Source of the DNA: Calditrichota bacterium
Lineage (GTDB): Bacteria > Calditrichota > Calditrichia > Calditrichales > J004
DNA: 64,000 nt
Reading direction: 5' to 3'
Assembly: GCA_013112635.1 (NCBI GenBank)
Contig: JABFGF010000003.1
Location: 434,001-498,000, forward strand
Shown piece after piece: positions 15,567-24,135 of this stretch. Position 1 is the stretch's first letter. The number at the start of each line of letters is the position of its first letter. Made by a program: the position numbers and the translations under genes. The notes under the pieces are model-generated. The model made no database searches. It was not told the origin of the DNA and was given only the letters and a program-made list of their open reading frames with translations.

Positions 15567-16598
15567 TTATGGGTTTCTTTTACTTCTCAATATTTTTACT
15601 ATACGGTTAATTATAATTTCCGATAAGTTCCATTCATATCCATTAAAATCAGTTGTATTAATAAACTGAACGACTACAGCGTCTACATCTTTGTGGTATT
15701 CTGCAAGGCTTTGATAGCCAATGACCAGACCGCCATGGTCGTAGACATAAGGATAGATTTCCTGTTCTCCTTCATCAAATACTGAACCATCGTTTAAGGC
15801 TCGCAAGAATATGCCAACATCTTCTGCTGTAGCTAACATTCCGTATTCATTTGCTTTAAAATCTTCATCATATCCAACATAATATCCACTCATTACATCA
15901 TCTAAATCGACTTCGTTAAGCGAAAAAAAAGTGTTATTCAGCTTGAGTGGTATCAATATTTTCTCCTTGATATACAGTTGATGGCTATATCCTAATACAT
16001 TGTCAATAATCTTACGAAGCAACAAATAATTCGTGTTTGAATATTCATATCCATTATCAGGTTCAAAACTTGCCGGTAAATCGAGGGCAAATTCAAGGGC
16101 TTTTTTGCTATTTTCCTGTTCGTTTTCCCAAAAAGCAGGATTATCTGTAAAATTGGGAATACCACTCCGGTGCTGAACCATCATTTTCAAGGTAATTTTT
16201 TCCGCATTTTCAATTCTACCTACAAGTTCCGGAAGATAATTGGCTAACGTTTCATCTAAAGACAAACGTTTGTCTTTTGCCAATTTAGTGATTGAAACAG
16301 CAACATATAACTTGTTAATACTGGCAATTTTGAATAAGGCTTTCGGGTCGGCAGGTATTTTGTTTTTTCGGTCGTGCCAGCCGGCTGCATAAAAGGCAGG
16401 TGCTTTGCCGGCCTCGTCAACATAAACAATAATTCCATCAAATCCACGATCAATGGCTTCGTTTACTTCTTCTTGGATAGTTTCCGGCAGCGGTATTATC
16501 CATGCCCACACCAAAATCCACGGTACATAAAACATAGAAATTATGGTTCCAATCAGCAATGCCATTCTAAATAGTAATTTAGTTTGTTCCTTCTTCAT
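15567..16598 (-). CDS. Serine hydrolase, beta-lactamase/penicillin-binding-protein class C fold
   Basis: The 343-residue protein has one N-terminal membrane helix (LLFRMALLIGTIISMFYVPW) and a periplasmic serine-hydrolase domain. The three motifs are visible: S-I-N-K (SxxK) in FKIASINKLYVA near residue 93, Y-S-N (YxN) in YEYSNTNYLLL near 197, and H-G-G in YVYDHGGLVIGYQS near 287. Members include beta-lactamases, D-aminopeptidases and esterases; the substrate cannot be deduced, and a resistance role should not be assumed. It may share a transcript with the secreted protein downstream. Confidence 0.85.
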   Translation of the reverse strand: MKKEQTKLLFRMALLIGTIISMFYVPWILVWAWIIPLPETIQEEVNEAIDRGFDGIIVYVDEAGKAPAFYAAGWHDRKNKIPADPKALFKIASINKLYVAVSITKLAKDKRLSLDETLANYLPELVGRIENAEKITLKMMVQHRSGIPNFTDNPAFWENEQENSKKALEFALDLPASFEPDNGYEYSNTNYLLLRKIIDNVLGYSHQLYIKEKILIPLKLNNTFFSLNEVDLDDVMSGYYVGYDEDFKANEYGMLATAEDVGIFLRALNDGSVFDEGEQEIYPYVYDHGGLVIGYQSLAEYHKDVDAVVVQFINTTDFNGYEWNLSEIIINRIVKILRSKRNP

Positions 16599-16697
16599 GC
16601 TTTTCAGAGTGGTGTGCGGTTTTATTAAATTGCCTAACTTGGTTTCTGAAAATGTAGGGTGTGTTAGTTTTATCTTTTTGGAATCTTTTTAATACTA

Positions 16698-17106
16698 TTA
16701 CTTTTTCAATTTCGCAACTTCAATTGAAATAAATTTAGGTAAATAACTCGGCGTACAGCCTTTTAGAACTATTTCGTTTTTGTAAAGGCCAGTTTCTTCA
16801 CCTATGGCAATACATCGGGTACGATATTCCTCTTGCCATTTGCCAATCGGCCAATTGATTCCTTTCATCCAAATTATGGTTTTGTATGTCTTCATCGATT
16901 TGGTCTATGAACTTATTAGTGATAAGTTTTTTGTCCATAATTAAGGTTGCTAACAGGCGAGCTGAGAATCCACCTGTAGACCACAGCTCCAAAGCTAATT
17001 CATGGCCTTTTTTAATGTCCTTGGCAATTTTTCGCAAATCTCCAAGTTTTGTGGTTTCCTGGTTGATTTGTGAATAAATGTCTTTAGCTTTTGAAGAGAG
17101 TTCCAT
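16698..17106 (-). pseudogene. Decayed DNA-alkylation-repeat protein gene with an internal deletion
   Basis: The first 92 residues (from ATG 17106) match the start of a HEAT-like DNA alkylation repeat protein (ELSSKAKDIYSQINQETTK, ALELWSTGGFSARLLATLIM, DERNQLADW). The family's C-terminus (EEYRTRCIAIGEETGLYK, KGCTPSYLPKFISIEV) follows in another frame. Roughly 90 central residues expected from the family length of about 230 are missing, and the join is out of frame, so the full reading frame ends at 16798. A direct repeat of TTGCCA lies at the junction (16833-16838 and 16840-16845), suggesting a slippage or short-repeat deletion. Confidence 0.75.
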
Positions 17107-17167
17107 TGTAATAAACTCTTTTATTTATTATGTAAAATTTTGTCTGTTTGATATTATGTTTACATAA

Positions 17168-18346
17168 TTAAAATTTTACATTAGGATTTACATCTTCGTC
17201 ATAGTCAACTCCATCAAACCCAAATCCAAACAATCTTAAAAATTCTTCTTTATAGCCTGCAAAATCGGTCAGTTCATTTATATTTTCGGTTTTTACTTGC
17301 GGCCAGACTTCATTTACTTTCGCCTGCACATCATCTTCCATTTCCCAGTCATCCAATCTTAAACGGCCGTCTTTATCAACCTGCGGATTTCCGGAATACA
17401 GCCTGTCTCGGTACATGCGGTCGATTTGCTCTATACAGCCTTCATGATTTCCTTTGGCCTTCATAATTTTATACAGAACAGAAATATACAACGGTACAAC
17501 CGGAATAGCAGAACTGGCCTGTGTAACCAAAGCTTTCATCACCGAAACATAAGATTTGCCGCCCATCGGCTCCAGCCATTTATTTAGCCTGGCAGATGTT
17601 TTATCAAGGTCATCTTTTGCTTTGCCGATGGCACCTTCCCAGTAAATCGCCCAAGTTAGTTCTGTGCCGATATAGGTGTAAGAGACGGTTTGGCATCCTT
17701 CAGCCAGCAAACCTTCATCTTTTAGGCGTTCCATCCACATTTCCCAATCCTGGCCGCCCATAACAGCAACAGTTCCCTCAATCTCTTCATCGGTTGCCGC
17801 TTCCAAATGAACATCCTGGATTTCAACTTTATCTGTGTTGAGAGTTCTCCCATCATATGCCTTATCGATTGGTTTTAAAACTGACGAATATACTTTACCT
17901 GTTTTAGGATGTGTCCGTCGTGGAGAAGCAATACTGTAAACCACAAGATCAAATGGTTCAAATTCATTTTTAGAGATATCAACAACTTTGTCTTTTATTT
18001 CGTCGGAGAAAGCATCGCCATTTACGCTGACTGATTTTAACCCCTTTTCTTTGGCAAGTTTTTCAAAAGCAACAGAATTATACCACCCTGCAGTTGCTGT
18101 TTTTTTATCTTTAGGCTCTTTTTCAAAAAATACACCCAGCGTGGAGGCACCGGAACCAAAAGCTGCGGTAATTCTCGAGGACAATCCATAACCGGTAGAA
18201 GCACCGATTACCAGTACATTTTTAGGCCCATTTTTAATTGGCCCGTTGGAAGTGACATGATTGATTTGTTCTTTTACATGGGCTTCACATCCGACCGGAT
18301 GCGCTGTTAAACATACAAAGCCCCTGATACGCGGTTTGATAACCAT
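17168..18346 (-). CDS. fabV: Enoyl-[acyl-carrier-protein] reductase FabV
   Basis: FabV reduces the trans-2 double bond of enoyl-ACP (or enoyl-CoA) with NADH, the last step of each fatty-acid elongation cycle. The 392-residue length is typical. The start MVIKPRIRGFVCLTAHP, the Rossmann loop GASTGYGLSSR near residue 48, and the Y-x8-K active site in AIYWEGAIGKAK near 233 are all visible. FabV is the triclosan-insensitive alternative to FabI. A good ribosome site (AAGGAAT) precedes the ATG, and the gene appears monocistronic. Confidence 0.95.
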   Translation of the reverse strand: MVIKPRIRGFVCLTAHPVGCEAHVKEQINHVTSNGPIKNGPKNVLVIGASTGYGLSSRITAAFGSGASTLGVFFEKEPKDKKTATAGWYNSVAFEKLAKEKGLKSVSVNGDAFSDEIKDKVVDISKNEFEPFDLVVYSIASPRRTHPKTGKVYSSVLKPIDKAYDGRTLNTDKVEIQDVHLEAATDEEIEGTVAVMGGQDWEMWMERLKDEGLLAEGCQTVSYTYIGTELTWAIYWEGAIGKAKDDLDKTSARLNKWLEPMGGKSYVSVMKALVTQASSAIPVVPLYISVLYKIMKAKGNHEGCIEQIDRMYRDRLYSGNPQVDKDGRLRLDDWEMEDDVQAKVNEVWPQVKTENINELTDFAGYKEEFLRLFGFGFDGVDYDEDVNPNVKF

Positions 18347-18504
18347 AATAGAATATTCCTTGTTAAATTTTAAAAAGGCGAAATATAGGAAAATCGGCTG
18401 TAAATGCCAAAAAGTAAAAACTTAGGAGGAGTTAAAACATTACTACCGTCATGCTTAACTTGATTCAGCATCCATGTATAATTGGGAATGGTGCTAAAAG
18501 ACTG

Positions 18505-18903
18505 TCACTTTGAATTACGAGGCTCAATCAAATCCCACAGATTACCATAGAGATCTTCAAAGACCGCCACGGTGCCATATTCTTCGTCATTTGGTCCGCG
18601 AACGAAATTAATATCTTTTTTGATCATTTTATTGTAATCGCGCCAAAAATCATCTGTGTGTAAAAAAAGGAAAACCCGTCCACCGGTTTGATTGCCAATT
18701 GAAGCTGTCTGATTTTCATCACCTGCTTTGGCCAGCAAAAGGGAACACCCGTTAGAACCAGGAGGGCTGACAACAACCCAACGTTTTGTTTCGCTTAACC
18801 TGGAATCTTCGATAAGTTCAAAGTCCAGTTTCTCAGTATAGAATTGAATTGCCTCATCGTAATCATTTACAACCAGGGCAATATGGGCAAGATTTTGTTT
18901 CAT
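18505..18903 (-). CDS. VOC family protein (glyoxalase/bleomycin-resistance fold)
   Basis: The 132-residue protein has two beta-alpha-beta-beta-beta modules of the vicinal oxygen chelate fold: LAHIALVVNDYDEAIQFYTEKLDFEL at the N-terminus and VRGPNDEEYGTVAVFEDLYGNLWDLIEP at the C-terminus. His in HIALVV and Glu in LIEP are likely metal ligands. Substrates range from methylglyoxal-glutathione adducts to antibiotics, and none can be chosen here. It begins just downstream of pgi's terminator hairpin. Confidence 0.85.
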   Translation of the reverse strand: MKQNLAHIALVVNDYDEAIQFYTEKLDFELIEDSRLSETKRWVVVSPPGSNGCSLLLAKAGDENQTASIGNQTGGRVFLFLHTDDFWRDYNKMIKKDINFVRGPNDEEYGTVAVFEDLYGNLWDLIEPRNSK

Positions 18904-18920
18904 GGATTTTATTTGAGGAT

Positions 18921-18957
18921 AAAATCGATTCCATCACTTCAAGCGATGGAATCGTTA
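18921..18957 (-). terminator. Hairpin terminator of pgi
   Basis: CGATTCCATC (18926-18935) and GATGGAATCG (18945-18954) are perfectly complementary with a 9-base loop. On the minus strand the stem is followed by ATTTTATCC, a short T-run, so termination may be leaky into the VOC gene. Confidence 0.55.
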
Positions 18958-18969
18958 ATACTTAATTCT

Positions 18970-20349
18970 TTAAATTATGAATAGCTTTTTTTTAGCCGCT
19001 GCCGTTTCAATTTCTTCTTTTTTCTTTGCGTAGCCTTCACGTCCCATAAGCGCATAAGTGGCGATTTTTCCTTCTTCTACACCGGGTTGGTCAAAAGCGT
19101 TAATATTAAGCAGCTCACCTGCAAAAGCAGTTGCTGCCTGAAAAAAGAAAATAAGCGCACCCACATTTTCTTCGGAAACTTCAGAAATTTTAATAGTGAG
19201 ATTTGGACGGTTGTTGTTTGTAAGGGCGATTTCCGTGGCGTGTTTTTCTGAGTTTAAGAGATTGCCTAAACTTTTTCCTGCCAGGTAATCAAAATCTTTT
19301 ATATAAGGAAAATGATTTTGTAGCAGGTGATTATTTTTAAATTTTTCAACTTCAAGAAAAGTTACCACCTTATCATTTGGGCCTTCTACATATAGCTGCA
19401 CCTGGGAATGCTGATCTGTCGCGCCGAGAGCTTTTACGGGTGTCTGGCCAACTTCCACAACATTGTTTTGATTGTCAAAACGTTTACCGATGCTTTCTGC
19501 CCAAATCTGACCATACCAATCCGAAATATCCTTAAGCTTATTACTGTATGGCATCATCACACTGATGTTTTTATTTTTTTTCATCAGAATTGTGTGTGTG
19601 GCAGCAAAAATGAAAGCCGGGTTTTTTAATACGTCCTGCTCGCGGCACAAGTCGCACATTTCTGCTGCACCGGCCATTAATTTTTTGATGTCAATTCCGG
19701 CTATGGCTGCAGGTATAAGCCCTACTGGTGATAAAACTGAAAAACGGCCACCAACATTTGGTGGAATTCGGAAACATTTTATTGCGTTTTCAAGGGCAAT
19801 CTGGTTTAACAGGCCTTTGGTCGGATCAGTTGTAAATAAAAGGTTTTTGTAGAAATTTTCGCCTAATTTCTCTTTTAAGAAACTCATTATATAAAGCATT
19901 GTTGCGGCCGTTTCAGCCGTTCCGCCAGATTTGGAAACAACATGAAACAATGTCTTTTTTACATCAATCTCTTCCATCAACTCAGCGAGCCAATCCGGAT
20001 CAACATTATCCGGGAAATACATTTTAGGGGAATCCTGATTGTTATAATATGTGTTTCTGAGCGAGGATTGTAAAGCTATTGGCCCAAGCGCTGAGCCACC
20101 AATGCCAACATGGACATAATGCGTAAAACGTTCCCGCACAGAGGAAGCATAAGTTTCAATTTCTTCAACAAGTTCACTGTTATCCGGCAGCTTATAAAAT
20201 CCCAGAGTATCATCTTCAATTTTCTTTTCCAGAGCAGCAGCAGCTGCAGAACCGGTTTCTACTAGTTGCTTTAATACTTCAAAGTCGATTCCATGTTCAT
20301 CACCAATATTTGTGCTGATTAAGTTTGAATAGTCTAATTTTATGTTCAT
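18970..20349 (-). CDS. pgi: Glucose-6-phosphate isomerase
   Basis: The enzyme interconverts glucose-6-phosphate and fructose-6-phosphate in glycolysis. The 459-residue form starting at ATG 20349 fits the shorter bacterial PGI type. Family stretches include HVGIGGSALGPIALQ near residue 75, HVVSKSGGTAETAAT near 135, GGRFSVLSPVGLIPAA near 200 (the PGI signature), and ATDQHSQVQLY near 310. The start is chosen because AAGGAAAACA gives a ribosome site directly before it; an upstream ATG at 20370 touches the clpC terminator T-run. It follows clpC by about 110 bp. Confidence 0.95.
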   Translation of the reverse strand: MNIKLDYSNLISTNIGDEHGIDFEVLKQLVETGSAAAAALEKKIEDDTLGFYKLPDNSELVEEIETYASSVRERFTHYVHVGIGGSALGPIALQSSLRNTYYNNQDSPKMYFPDNVDPDWLAELMEEIDVKKTLFHVVSKSGGTAETAATMLYIMSFLKEKLGENFYKNLLFTTDPTKGLLNQIALENAIKCFRIPPNVGGRFSVLSPVGLIPAAIAGIDIKKLMAGAAEMCDLCREQDVLKNPAFIFAATHTILMKKNKNISVMMPYSNKLKDISDWYGQIWAESIGKRFDNQNNVVEVGQTPVKALGATDQHSQVQLYVEGPNDKVVTFLEVEKFKNNHLLQNHFPYIKDFDYLAGKSLGNLLNSEKHATEIALTNNNRPNLTIKISEVSEENVGALIFFFQAATAFAGELLNINAFDQPGVEEGKIATYALMGREGYAKKKEEIETAAAKKKLFII

Positions 20350-20370
20350 TGTTTTCCTTGAATTTCTCAT

Positions 20371-20440
20371 AAAAAAAGGCTATTCCAAAAGCCAGCATAT
20401 TATATTTGATTAAAAATAACAGCTTTTGAAACAGCCTTTT
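20371..20440 (-). terminator. Intrinsic terminator of clpC, with a TATAAT in its loop
   Basis: The arms 20374-20392 and 20422-20440 pair at 17 of 19 positions. On the minus strand the stem ends in seven T residues. The loop contains TATAAT on the minus strand, which could be a -10 element for pgi, whose ATG lies only 22 bases after the T-run. Confidence 0.7.
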
Positions 20441-20457
20441 CTATATATTTTTTATTC

Positions 20458-22935
20458 TTAGTTTTTCAGAATATCGCTTTCAGGTTCTTCATTTTTTTCT
20501 TTAGATTCGACTTCAGAAAAAGCCAGTTCTGTTTTACCTTTCATTTTAACCTGAATGGTGCTGCCTTCCTTAAATGTACCTTTTAGCAGCTCATCAGCAA
20601 TCGGATCTTCCAGATGCTTTTGGATAGCTCTTTTCAATGGACGTGCACCATACATTGGGTCAAAGCCTTGCTCAACAAGAAATTTCTTTGCACCGTCTGA
20701 AAGCTGAAACTGAAGATTTTTTTCTTTAAGCTTAACTACAACTTCTTTCAATGTTATATCAATTATTGTCATTGATTCTTTTTCATCAAGTTGCTTAAAG
20801 ACAACAGCATCATCGACACGATTTAAAAACTCAGGATTAAAGGCATTCTTCAGTTCTTCTGTAACTTTGCCTTTCATGTTTTCAAATTTGGAATCATCAT
20901 TATTGGTAAAACCATAACCACTGGTATTTTTAAGGTGTTTCACGCCAATATTCGATGTCATGATTAATATCGTATTTTTAAAATCAACTTTGCGCCCGGA
21001 GGAATCTGTTAAATGTCCCTCATCCATAACTTGTAGTAAAATATTAAATACATCTGGATGTGCTTTTTCAATTTCATCAAGTAAAATAACAGAATAAGGA
21101 TGACGACGCACTTTCTCTGTCAGTAATCCACCTTCTTCATAACCAACATATCCCGGAGGAGATCCAACAAGACGTGATACATTAAATTTTTCCATGTATT
21201 CGCTCATATCAATCCTGATAAGCGCGTTTGAGTTTTCAAATAAAAATTGTGCAAGCTGTTTTGCAAGATATGTTTTTCCAACACCTGTCGGGCCAAGAAA
21301 AATAAATGAACCAATTGGCCTGTTAGGATCTTGCAAACCGGCTCTTGCCCTACGGATTGCTTTTGTAATTGTATGAATAGCATCGTCCTGGCCAACGATT
21401 TCTTTTTTAAGGATTTCATTCATATCCAATAATTTTTCAGATTCGTTCAAGGCGATTCGCTGAGTTGGTACGCCGGTCATCATGGCAACAACAGCTGCGA
21501 TATCATCTTCTGTTACGGCAGCTACGCGGCTTTCTTCTTCAACTTCCCATCTTTGACGGGCGGCTTCAAGTTGCTCAGTTAAATTGCGTTCCATATCGCG
21601 CAGTTTGGCAGCGCGTTCAAAATCCTGAAGCTTTGCCAGCGATTCTTTTTCACCGCGAATTCTTTCAATCTCACCTTCATATTCTAAAATTTCTTTTGGC
21701 ACGATTATGTTTTCCATATGAACACGTGATCCGCCTTCATCCAAAACATCAATCGCTTTATCAGGAAAGTTTTTATCGCTGATATAACGGTCAGCTAATT
21801 TTACGATAGACTCAACTGCAGAATCATTGTAAGTCACATTATGATGCTTTTCGTAGCGGTCTTTTACAGTATGTAAAATCTCAAGCGTCTCTTCAGGAGA
21901 AGTAGGTTCAACCATTACCTTTTGGAAACGACGTTCCAAAGCGCCATCTTTTTCGATATGCATACGGTATTCATCAAGAGTTGTGGCACCAATACACTGC
22001 AGCTCGCCACGGGCCAAGGCCGGTTTAAACATATTTGATGCATCCAGAGAACCCGATGCGCCGCCTGCACCAACGATTGTATGCAGCTCATCGATAAACA
22101 GAATAACATCGAGCGCTTTTTCAAGCTCAGTCATCAAGGCTTTCATTCGTTCTTCAAATTGTCCGCGGTATTTTGTACCGGCAACAATTGAACCCATATC
22201 CAATGCTACAACACGTTTATTATGTAAAACCCTGGATACTTTCTTTTCTATAATACGGATGGCAAGCCCTTCGGCAATGGCAGTTTTACCAACGCCTGGT
22301 TCACCAATCAAAACGGGATTATTTTTTTTGCGACGGCTTAAAACCTGGGCAACACGTTGAATTTCTTTTTGACGACCAATAATCGGATCAAGTTTTCCAT
22401 CAACGGCCATTTGGGTTAAATCACGGCCAAAATGATCAAGTGCCGGTGTCTTGGTTTTCTTTGCCGATGCTTGCTTTGGAGCAGGAGGAGTAGATGGCTT
22501 TCCTGCAAGAATATTTTCAAGCTCGCTGTAAACGGCAGCATAATCTACATTAAAGGTTTGCAGAATTTGCGCAGCCAGACAATCTTTTTCTTTTAAGATT
22601 GAAAGGATCAGGTGCTCAGTACCAATCACATCATTATTAAAGTTTTTGGCTTCAATGTATGTCATTTTAAGGGCTTTTTCTGCGCGCTTAGAAAGCGGCA
22701 GATTGCCAATGGTCATTGTTCCGCCCGATGGAGCTGTGGCGTCTTCAATGGCCTTTTTTAATTTTTCAAGATCGCAGCCAAGGTTCTTTAGTATTTTTAT
22801 GGCAATGCCTTCGCCTTCTTTTATAACACCCAAAGTTAAATGCTCCGTGCCGATATAATCATGCCCAAGGCGCATGGCTTCTTCTTTGGAATAGCGAATT
22901 ACTTTTTGAACGCGGCTGGTAAAATTGTTTCCCAT
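20458..22935 (-). CDS. clpC: ATP-dependent protease ATPase subunit ClpC
   Basis: The 825-residue Hsp100 unfoldase feeds substrates to ClpP. The N-domain has two repeats ([36 protein letters not shown]). AAA-1 has [15 protein letters not shown] near residue 210, the UVR-type coiled segment is around [14 protein letters not shown] near 435, and AAA-2 has [15 protein letters not shown] near 550. SGYGFTNND lies where ClpC carries its ClpP-docking loop (VGF type). The start [16 protein letters not shown] is typical. It is monocistronic, with a clear terminator. Confidence 0.95.
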   Translation of the reverse strand: MGNNFTSRVQKVIRYSKEEAMRLGHDYIGTEHLTLGVIKEGEGIAIKILKNLGCDLEKLKKAIEDATAPSGGTMTIGNLPLSKRAEKALKMTYIEAKNFNNDVIGTEHLILSILKEKDCLAAQILQTFNVDYAAVYSELENILAGKPSTPPAPKQASAKKTKTPALDHFGRDLTQMAVDGKLDPIIGRQKEIQRVAQVLSRRKKNNPVLIGEPGVGKTAIAEGLAIRIIEKKVSRVLHNKRVVALDMGSIVAGTKYRGQFEERMKALMTELEKALDVILFIDELHTIVGAGGASGSLDASNMFKPALARGELQCIGATTLDEYRMHIEKDGALERRFQKVMVEPTSPEETLEILHTVKDRYEKHHNVTYNDSAVESIVKLADRYISDKNFPDKAIDVLDEGGSRVHMENIIVPKEILEYEGEIERIRGEKESLAKLQDFERAAKLRDMERNLTEQLEAARQRWEVEEESRVAAVTEDDIAAVVAMMTGVPTQRIALNESEKLLDMNEILKKEIVGQDDAIHTITKAIRRARAGLQDPNRPIGSFIFLGPTGVGKTYLAKQLAQFLFENSNALIRIDMSEYMEKFNVSRLVGSPPGYVGYEEGGLLTEKVRRHPYSVILLDEIEKAHPDVFNILLQVMDEGHLTDSSGRKVDFKNTILIMTSNIGVKHLKNTSGYGFTNNDDSKFENMKGKVTEELKNAFNPEFLNRVDDAVVFKQLDEKESMTIIDITLKEVVVKLKEKNLQFQLSDGAKKFLVEQGFDPMYGARPLKRAIQKHLEDPIADELLKGTFKEGSTIQVKMKGKTELAFSEVESKEKNEEPESDILKN

Positions 22936-23280
22936 TCTTTTTTCCTGGTTACTTTTTGGTATAGTGCTGGTAACACAAATTTAATTTAGTGTTGCTAGGG
23001 ACATGTGTCAATAGAGAACCCATCCCGGAAGTATCACTTTTAAGTATTAAAATTTATTAACGAATAATAGTTCCCGTTACTGTTATTTATAGGATAAAAT
23101 CTCGTAAACTTTTTAAATATCTTTGATTTGGACAACAATAAATCGTTGATTTTTATTAATCATAATTCTTGTTATCGGCAGCTCAGAAGAAACCTTTGAG
23201 GATTCCTTAAAACAACTTGCCATTGCGGTAAACTTTCCCTAAACTTCACGCCTATTTTATTAACAAAAAAAGAAAACAAA
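22936..23280. other. Intergenic region between divergent clpC and TPR-mfd
   Basis: These 345 bases hold no reading frame I can support. They presumably carry the promoters of both transcription units. TATCTTTG at 23118-23125 resembles the TAnnTTTG -7 element of Bacteroidetes promoters, but no matching TTTG lies at the right distance upstream. A purine-rich stretch (AAAAAAAGAAAACAAA) directly precedes the TPR start. Confidence 0.5.
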
Positions 23281-24135
23281 ATGAGCGAGACACAAAAATT
23301 AATTACCAATGCCCGGACATTATACGATTCCGGCGAATTTGAAGAAGCTTCGCGGGTTTATCTGGAAGGTTTAAAACAAACAAAAAGCGTGGAAGAAACT
23401 GCGCTTATCTGGGCCGAACTGTGCTGGACTTTTTATAAGCTTGAAAAATTTGAACAGGTTATTGATGCAGCTGAGAACGTTCTTTCCTTTGATGTGCAGT
23501 ATGCCATGCGGGAAGATTTGTACCGCCTGATGGGATTTAGTTACTCCTATTTGGCAAACGATGATAAAAGCCGTGAGTTTCTGAAGAAATCCTTAGAAAT
23601 TGATAACGAATCTGACAAGCAAAAATATATTTATTACGAGCTGGCCAAACTGGAATTCCGTAATCAGAATTATGCAGAATCGCAAAAAGAGCTTGACCAG
23701 GTTGAAGATTATTTTCTAAATAATGCTAAAGATTACTGGCTTTCACTTCTTTTCTTTAAAGGCTTCAATAATTATTATCAGCAGAAAATTGAGGAAAGCG
23801 AAAAGATCTTCAATTTGATGGTTGAAAATTCAGACGACCCAATAACACAATCAAACGGTTATTATGGTTTGGCTTATATAACTTTTGAAAAGAAAGATTA
23901 TCTGGAAACTGTAAACATCTGTGAAAAAGTAACTAAGTTAAATCCCAATTTTTTTGATATGGAATCGCTTGGTTTTTTAATGGCTGCTTCTTTTTTTAGT
24001 TTAGGGCGTTATGATGTTTTTAAATTGTATTATGAGCAAATGAAAAAAAGCTACACCAACGGCCGCTATTTTGATGAGCTATCCAAAATGTATAATAAAA
24101 TCCCCAAAACAGGTGAAACGCCTCAAGCCAACTAG
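23281..24135 (+). CDS. Tetratricopeptide repeat protein upstream of mfd
   Basis: The 284-residue protein has no signal peptide and is composed of helix pairs typical of TPRs (ARTLYDSGEFEEASRVYLEG, RLMGFSYSYLANDDKSREFL, YYGLAYITFEKKDYLETVNI). It should be a cytoplasmic scaffold. Its TAG stop is immediately followed by the ATG of mfd with no gap, so translation is probably coupled. A link with transcription-coupled repair is suggested by position alone; no conserved partner is known to me. Confidence 0.8.
   Translation: MSETQKLITNARTLYDSGEFEEASRVYLEGLKQTKSVEETALIWAELCWTFYKLEKFEQVIDAAENVLSFDVQYAMREDLYRLMGFSYSYLANDDKSREFLKKSLEIDNESDKQKYIYYELAKLEFRNQNYAESQKELDQVEDYFLNNAKDYWLSLLFFKGFNNYYQQKIEESEKIFNLMVENSDDPITQSNGYYGLAYITFEKKDYLETVNICEKVTKLNPNFFDMESLGFLMAASFFSLGRYDVFKLYYEQMKKSYTNGRYFDELSKMYNKIPKTGETPQAN

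Noticed and set aside
16630-16670. GCCTAAC followed about 35 bases later by GTTAGTT, as a further attC-like site
   Set aside because: The second end does not fit GTTRRRY, inner arms do not pair, and the spacing is too short for a folded site.
14931-17106. Genes right of the recombinase as further cassettes
   Set aside because: None is followed by an attC-like palindrome and they are on the wrong side of the recombinase.
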